Below, one piece after another: positions 7,546-11,511 of a stretch of 11,511 nt of DNA; the stretch's first letter is position 1, and every line of letters begins with the position of its first letter. Under the pieces are notes generated by a model. The model searched no databases. It was not told the origin of the DNA and was given only the letters and a program-made list of their open reading frames with translations. This DNA comes from Deltaproteobacteria bacterium (GTDB lineage: Bacteria > Myxococcota > Myxococcia > SLRQ01). Both the position numbers and the translations under genes were made by a program. The DNA is taken from contig SKWY01000206.1 of the NCBI GenBank assembly GCA_007128675.1, positions 1-11,511 on the forward strand. The letters run 5' to 3'.

Positions 7546-9831
7546 ATGAGAAGCGCACCAATTACCCTTGCTCTAGTGGCGGCGCTGGCGCTGCTCGGAG
7601 CCTGCAACGGTGAAGATGAAGATCAGATTTGTGATACGCACGACGATTGTCCACTTTCCTCGGCTCCATACTGCAACGTGGATGACGGGGAATGCGTCGA
7701 GTGCATCGAAGATGAGCACTGCGACGACGGTTCGTGCGTCGACTTCGAGTGCGTGCCCGACGAGGTGCCCGACTGCGAGGGCCACGATGACTGCACCGAG
7801 GCTGGAGCCGAGTACTGCGATCTCGACACCGGTGAATGCGTCGAGTGCACCGAAAGCGATCACTGCGGTGCCGAAGAGCAGTGCGTCGACTTCGCATGCG
7901 TGCCCGAGGGAGAGCCTGGTGACTGCGATCACAACGGCTTCACTGCCGCCGTGGAGGAGAGCTTCTATGGCGTGGGCAGCGACGGCCCACTGCTCGGTTA
8001 CGTGGGCGACTCCTCGGCCGAGGCACCTCTGGATCGTCTAACCGTTATTTGGTGGTTCGACTATGGCGCCGAGTGGCACGGCCCAGGCGTCTACCCCGTC
8101 GAGACCAACACCAACCTCATGGAGTGCGGCCTTTGCGTCCAGATTCAAGTAGCCGACTCCGCTGGAAACCTCGAGAAGACGTTCTTCGCCGTCGAAGGCG
8201 AGATCGAGATTACCGAAGGTAGCGGCAACGATGGCGAGCCCTTCAATGGCGTTCTCCACGATGTCGTTCTCGTCGAGTGGGATGGCCAGAACGACGAGGC
8301 GGTTTCCGGTGGTGAGGAATGGTGCATCGATGGCTTCACCTTCGAGACACTCCTTGACGGCCAGATGCCTTGCTTTGGCGACGAGGATTGCCCCGAAGGC
8401 CTGTACTGCGATGTGCAGTCGGGAGTCTGCGTCGACTGCGTGACCGACGATCATTGCGACGGCGAAGACGTATGTGCCATGGGCGCTTGCCTCGACGTTT
8501 CGACCTGTGACTCGGAAGGGTTCGTAATCGAGTCGCAGTCCGCCATCAGCGCGTGGTGGTTCGCTTATTTCCTCATCTTCGAGGCCGAGGACGCCGACGG
8601 CAACATCATGGAAATTGCTGTCGTTCGAGCGGCTGAAGACGAGTTCGAGGCAGGCAGCTTCGACCTCGCAGAAGATCCCAGCAACAGCGTCTTCATCGCA
8701 GCCAACTGCGTCAACGACGACTGCGACTACTTCATGGCGTTTGCCGGCAACCTCATCATCGACGAGATCGGTCTCGATGACGGCGATACCTTCGAGGGCA
8801 GCCTCGAGGACGTGCTTCTCCTAGAGGTCAACTTCCTCGAGGACAACAGCATCGTTCCAGCGGACGACCCGGACCTCTGGTGCATCGATGACATGGAGTT
8901 CTCTACTCGCATCAACCTCTGTGAGGATGACGATGACTGCCCCGAAGCTCGTCCAATCTGCGGCGAAGACAACCTCTGTGTAGAGTGCGTCGAAGCCGAC
9001 GACTGCGAGGATCTTCCCTTCTGCAGCGCCGCTGGCAGCTGCGTCGAGTGCCTCGAGGCCGAGCACTGCGAGGACGAGTCTCATCCGTTCTGCAGCGATG
9101 ACGGTCTTTGCGTAGCCTGCATGGTCGACGAGGACTGCGAGGGCGAACAGGTCTGCCGTGCCAACGCATGCCTCATCGAGCAAAGCGCCCCCGCCGGCAA
9201 CACCTGCCCGGAGGCGATCGAGCTTCTGCAAAGTGGCGTTCAGGGCGGAACCTTCGAGGGTTACACCGACGACTTCTCGCCCGGCGCCTCGATGGCGGAG
9301 AGCTGCACCGGCTTCACCGCGGCAGGTCCGGACGTCGTCTACGAGGTCACGCTGGAGCCTGGTCAAGAACTCGATGTTGTCTACACTGTCTTTGGTGGAG
9401 ACGCGTCTCTCTACATCGTGAGCGAGTGCCTCGACGGCGATGCTCCGGTCGACCATTCCGGTGTTTGCCTCGTCGGTGTGGATGACACCGTCGGGAACCA
9501 GGCGGAAGAGATCTCCTACACCAACTCCGGTGCAGAGGCCGAGACCGTCTATGTGATTCTCGACGTCTACTCGTTCCCCAGCAGCCCCGAGGAGACCACC
9601 TGGGTTGCCGAATTCTTCCTGGGTGAAGAAGACGACAACGGCGACAATGGCGACAATGGCGACAATGGCGACAATGGCGACAACGGCGACAATGGCGACA
9701 ACGGCGACAATGGCGACAACGGCGACAATGGCGACAATGGCGACAATGGCGACAATGGCGACAATGGCGACAATGGCGACAATGGCGACAATGGCGACAA
9801 CGGCGACAATGGCGACAATGGCGATGACTAG
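7546..9831 (+). CDS. Cys-rich lipoprotein with PPC-like domain and (DNG)21 tail
   Basis: 761 residues from the ATG at 7546, which has GGAGGAG a few bases upstream (7535-7541); an in-frame start at 7411 would bury the signal peptide. Residues 1-19 are a signal peptide, with lipobox LGAC and Cys20. The head copies the paralogue: two 8-Cys modules, then a domain (131-275) with WWFDYG, CGLC, FFAVEGEIEI and WCI. A third module and a diverged domain (325-458) follow, then a Cys-rich block (459-542). Residues about 552-692 form a PPC-like beta-sandwich: NTCPEAIEL, GPDVVYEVTL, ASLYIVSEC. This domain type is frequent in secreted deltaproteobacterial proteins. Residues 697-759 are 21 Asp-Asn-Gly triplets, and the chain ends DD. 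One lysine only in the mature chain. It lies 180 bp after the paralogue on the same strand. Probably surface exposed; function unknown. Confidence 0.85.
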   Translation: MRSAPITLALVAALALLGACNGEDEDQICDTHDDCPLSSAPYCNVDDGECVECIEDEHCDDGSCVDFECVPDEVPDCEGHDDCTEAGAEYCDLDTGECVECTESDHCGAEEQCVDFACVPEGEPGDCDHNGFTAAVEESFYGVGSDGPLLGYVGDSSAEAPLDRLTVIWWFDYGAEWHGPGVYPVETNTNLMECGLCVQIQVADSAGNLEKTFFAVEGEIEITEGSGNDGEPFNGVLHDVVLVEWDGQNDEAVSGGEEWCIDGFTFETLLDGQMPCFGDEDCPEGLYCDVQSGVCVDCVTDDHCDGEDVCAMGACLDVSTCDSEGFVIESQSAISAWWFAYFLIFEAEDADGNIMEIAVVRAAEDEFEAGSFDLAEDPSNSVFIAANCVNDDCDYFMAFAGNLIIDEIGLDDGDTFEGSLEDVLLLEVNFLEDNSIVPADDPDLWCIDDMEFSTRINLCEDDDDCPEARPICGEDNLCVECVEADDCEDLPFCSAAGSCVECLEAEHCEDESHPFCSDDGLCVACMVDEDCEGEQVCRANACLIEQSAPAGNTCPEAIELLQSGVQGGTFEGYTDDFSPGASMAESCTGFTAAGPDVVYEVTLEPGQELDVVYTVFGGDASLYIVSECLDGDAPVDHSGVCLVGVDDTVGNQAEEISYTNSGAEAETVYVILDVYSFPSSPEETTWVAEFFLGEEDDNGDNGDNGDNGDNGDNGDNGDNGDNGDNGDNGDNGDNGDNGDNGDNGDNGDNGDNGDNGDNGDD
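7630..9171 (+). repeat. Cys modules and domains of the second lipoprotein
   Basis: 8-Cys modules at 7630-7752, 7774-7899 and 8371-8490, and a longer run of half-modules at 8920-9171 (three successive CVEC/CVAC units). Beta-type domains at 7936-8370 and 8518-8919. The first domain is very close to domain 1 of the upstream gene. The second has lost WWFDYG and replaces CGLC by two cysteines four residues apart (NCVNDDC), but keeps FAGNLIIDEI, DGDTFEGSLED and LWCIDD in the expected order. Confidence 0.8.
9634..9822 (+). repeat. 9-bp tandem repeat encoding 21 Asp-Asn-Gly triplets
   Basis: 21 uninterrupted copies of GACAAYGGC, with no length variants. The only variable base is the Asn codon third position: 16 AAT and 5 AAC. 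The AAC units are copies 1, 6, 8, 10 and 19, with an alternating AAC/AAT patch in copies 6-10 and a pure AAT run in 11-18. This pattern suggests growth by slippage. All size changes stay in frame. Followed by GAT GAC and the stop. Confidence 0.97.
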
Positions 9832-9862
9832 AGCCGCTCGTTGAACGCTCTGAAGTAGACAC

Positions 9863-9900
9863 AGCCCCCTTTCGCTTGGCGAAAGGGGGCTTTTTCTTTT
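9863..9900 (+). terminator. Strong intrinsic terminator after the lipoprotein genes
   Basis: A perfect 13-bp inverted repeat (AGCCCCCTTTCGC / GCGAAAGGGGGCT) with a TTG loop at 9876-9878, followed by TTTTTCTTTTT. It starts 31 bp after the stop of the second lipoprotein. It works in the plus direction only; the minus-strand read lacks a T run, so it does not serve the convergent flavin oxidoreductase gene. Confidence 0.95.
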
Positions 9901-9977
9901 TCCGGTGGCTGGCTGTTCGACCTTGCGACTACTTCATGGAGACGAAGGATGGCCACAAACAAGGCCGTCGTATTGCG

Positions 9978-10709
9978 TCAGGAGTCAGCGGGCCTTCCAA
10001 AGGGCAAGAGATACAGGGGCTCCTCGTCAGACTCCAGGTTCAACAGACTCTTGACCCTGCCGTCCTCGAATGCGCCTATTGCAACCATCCCGAGCTTCAG
10101 GGCCGTTGCCTGCAGATATGCGTTCTGAGCCGCATGTCCCGCCTCCATATGAGTGTACCGTACACCGCGCTGACGATATCGCCCCGTGGTCCTCGCATAG
10201 ATGCAGGTCAAGACTAATGAGGCCGCGGCTGTCCCAACAGACTCCTGGCCCAGTGCCGCCCTTTGAAGCTCTGCCCGAATATCCTCGCCTCCAACGGAGG
10301 CCAGCGCGTGCTCACCGGGGATGTAGCGATAGAATCCGGCGGACAATCCCTCGACGTTTCCAGCAACGAGATAAGTATTGAGAGGATAGGTCGCACCCGC
10401 GGATGGTGCCGCGCGATAACCTCTCGCCTCATCGGTAATTCCCTGTGCCGCCCACAAGATCTGCCCAACGTGGGCAAGAGAGATTGCCTCTTCGGAAAAA
10501 GACTGCGTGGAGCGGCGCTCCTCTATGGCCCGCTCCAATGAGACAGCCCCATCACGCCGCGGCTCCGGAAGATCCTTACGATCATTCGAGCTGGAACCGT
10601 GATCCTTTCGCTCCGATCCACCTCCAGCGGATGGAGACATGGTCATCACCATCGCCACGCCCAAGATGGCCAGCACAAGTACTCCCCAGGGAAAGATTCC
10701 TCCAGACAT
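9978..10709 (-). CDS. Membrane-anchored SagB/ThcOx-type FMN oxidoreductase
   Basis: 243 residues from the ATG at 10709, chosen because GAGGAG is 6 bases upstream; an ATG at 10715 directly abuts that site. Residues 6-24 are hydrophobic (FPWGVLVLAILGVAMVMTM), a signal anchor or signal peptide, followed by a Ser/Gly/Lys linker to about 50. The nitroreductase-fold domain covers 56-243: RRSTQSF at 65-71 (FMN phosphate contact region in this family), APSAGATYPLNTYLVAGN at 101-118, GFYRYIPGEHAL, GRYRQRGVRYTHMEAGHAAQN (177-197) and DEEPLYLLPFGRP near the end. SagB proteins oxidise azolines to azoles in TOMM peptides, but many stand-alone relatives have unknown substrates; no cyclodehydratase or precursor peptide is visible here. 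It sits 146 bp downstream of the NusG-like gene. Confidence 0.88.
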   Translation of the reverse strand: MSGGIFPWGVLVLAILGVAMVMTMSPSAGGGSERKDHGSSSNDRKDLPEPRRDGAVSLERAIEERRSTQSFSEEAISLAHVGQILWAAQGITDEARGYRAAPSAGATYPLNTYLVAGNVEGLSAGFYRYIPGEHALASVGGEDIRAELQRAALGQESVGTAAASLVLTCIYARTTGRYRQRGVRYTHMEAGHAAQNAYLQATALKLGMVAIGAFEDGRVKSLLNLESDEEPLYLLPFGRPADS

Positions 10710-10762
10710 TTTCATCTCCTCTGCAAGCGCGCCTTGCCGAAGCCTTCCTCGCGATCTCAAAG

Positions 10763-10790
10763 GTTATGTGCCGCAAGCCTCAATTGGCAA
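10763..10790 (-). promoter_or_regulatory. Candidate promoter for the SagB-like gene
   Basis: On the minus strand TTGCCA (10790-10785, five of six to TTGACA), a 16-bp spacer, and CATAAC (10768-10763, four of six to TATAAT). It lies about 55 bp upstream of the start codon, between the NusG-like gene and the SagB-like gene, so the latter may be transcribed on its own. Confidence 0.4.
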
Positions 10791-10838
10791 CAATGAGTGA
10801 TCGGGACTTGCGTGAAGGAGCAAGTAGGCCCGAAATGT

Positions 10839-10855
10839 GTCACGACCGGCGTGAC
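10839..10855 (-). other. Hairpin directly after the NusG-like stop codon
   Basis: GTCACG / CGTGAC, a perfect 6-bp stem with a 5-base loop, begins immediately next to the stop codon. The following minus-strand bases (ACATTTC) have only three Ts, so it is a weak terminator at best; it may stabilise the 3' end or pause the polymerase. Confidence 0.35.
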
Positions 10856-11410
10856 TTAAACCTCGAGCAAATCCACGAGCACATCGTCGGCGTGAAGAAG
10901 GGCGCGAACACCACGGCCAAGCAAACGCACTTGCACCACCAAGCGTCGCCTACCATCTGGCGCATCCAACACGACTCCGCGGGCTCCCTTCAACGGGCCT
11001 TGACCAACCATGACCTCGGCGCCCTCGACAAGACCCTCAATGGGATCGAGACGTCGCTTGGCGGCAACCAACTTGTGCAGGCTCTCGATCTCATGATCCG
11101 GGACGTAGCGAGCCACTCGATTGTCGTCGGGCAGCCGGCCAACCAGATCCCGGACCTGACGCACCTTGAGCATCTCCACGCGCACACGAGGATCCAGAGC
11201 TGCTCTAAGAAATAGGTAGCCAGGGAATAGAGGAGCATCGAAGGTCTTGATGCGATCGGACCAGAGCCTTCGCTCGGGCTGGGTCGGGAAGAAGACATCA
11301 AAGCCTCTCTCGACGAGGCCTGCCTCGGCTGCACGCTCTTGACGTGAGTAGACGCTCAAGGCGTACCAGCGCCGCGTGAGCTTTGGTCTCTTTTCCTCGC
11401 TTCGCCCCAT
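10856..11410 (-). CDS. NusG-like (RfaH/UpxY/LoaP-type) transcription antitermination factor
   Basis: 184 residues. The NGN domain spans about 13-115 and starts RRWYALSVYSRQERAAE, with the hallmark PLFPGYLFLRA at 60-70 seen in specialised NusG paralogues; general NusG differs in this region. A KOW-type C-terminal domain spans about 128-182 (VEGAEVMVGQGPLKGARGVV). Such factors ride on RNA polymerase and allow read-through of particular long operons, most often polysaccharide or natural-product clusters. The start is the ATG at 11410; its Shine-Dalgarno is weak (GGAAG about 13 bases away). The leader holds a strong hairpin. The downstream neighbour is the SagB-like gene. A general NusG role is less likely because the secE/rplK context is absent. 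Confidence 0.9.
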   Translation of the reverse strand: MGRSEEKRPKLTRRWYALSVYSRQERAAEAGLVERGFDVFFPTQPERRLWSDRIKTFDAPLFPGYLFLRAALDPRVRVEMLKVRQVRDLVGRLPDDNRVARYVPDHEIESLHKLVAAKRRLDPIEGLVEGAEVMVGQGPLKGARGVVLDAPDGRRRLVVQVRLLGRGVRALLHADDVLVDLLEV

Positions 11411-11432
11411 TTGTCGAGTCTACTTCCTACAT

Positions 11433-11460
11433 GCTGCCCACTCGCAAGAGTGGCGGCAGC
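11433..11460 (-). other. Stable stem-loop in the leader of the NusG-like gene
   Basis: An inverted repeat of CACTC/GAGTG and GCTGCC/GGCAGC, 11 base pairs with a 2-nt bulge and a 4-nt loop (GCAA on plus, TTGC on minus). It ends 22 bases before the ATG. No T run follows on either strand, so it is not a standard terminator. It may be a pause or antitermination RNA element, or part of the end of an upstream transcript. Confidence 0.5.
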
Positions 11461-11511
11461 AACCTCTGGAAACAATGCGGAGCAATCTACATGAAGCTTG
11501 CCGCCTCCCCC

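Noticed and set aside
9567..9818. Minus-strand frame reading Ser-Pro-Leu repeats, and plus-strand Ala-Thr-Met and minus-strand Cys-Arg-His frames over the same bases
   Set aside because: These are shadows of the 9-bp DNG repeat; any 9-bp tandem repeat opens several frames. None has a ribosome binding site or content beyond the repeat.
11437..11511. Open minus-strand frame entering from the right edge and overlapping the NusG-like gene
   Set aside because: No start inside the window and it overlaps the NusG-like coding region by about 60 bases; it more likely stays open by chance in GC-rich sequence.

Overview
The window reads as a chromosomal piece of a moderately GC-rich Gram-negative bacterium, most likely a member of the former Deltaproteobacteria (Myxococcota-type, perhaps Bradymonadia-like). 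The grounds are a LolA lipoprotein carrier, an L27 without the cleaved Firmicutes N-terminal extension, and large secreted lipoproteins built from cysteine-rich modules with a PPC-like domain, a style common in myxobacterial relatives. This placement is inference; there is no rRNA here to test it.

Left part (1-3904), all on the minus strand: an HD-domain phosphohydrolase (3904-3353); a conserved translation/ribosome block rplU (L21), rpmA (L27) and obg, driven by a good sigma70-type promoter with a 17-bp spacer at 3299-3271; then lolA, and possibly the first codons of a further exported protein running off the left edge. A short UUCG-loop hairpin after rpmA may attenuate reading into obg. A 312-bp gap separates obg from lolA.

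Centre (4159-9831), plus strand and divergent from the housekeeping block: two adjacent paralogous lipoproteins of 1068 and 761 residues. Both have a signal peptide with the lipidation cysteine at residue 20. Each is built from 8-cysteine modules alternating with a ~145-residue beta-type domain that I do not recognise (five copies in the first protein, two in the second). The second adds a block of half-modules, a PPC-like domain and a C-terminal tail of 21 Asp-Asn-Gly triplets. Both mature proteins are very acidic and almost free of lysine. A strong 13-bp-stem intrinsic terminator follows the second gene. These look like large extracellular or surface display proteins; their function is unknown and they are the most novel part of the window.

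Right part (9978-11511), minus strand and convergent with the lipoproteins: a NusG-like/RfaH-type antitermination factor with a stable hairpin in its leader, followed by a membrane-anchored SagB/ThcOx-type flavin oxidoreductase without any visible TOMM cyclodehydratase partner. No IS element, tRNA, rRNA or CRISPR array was seen.
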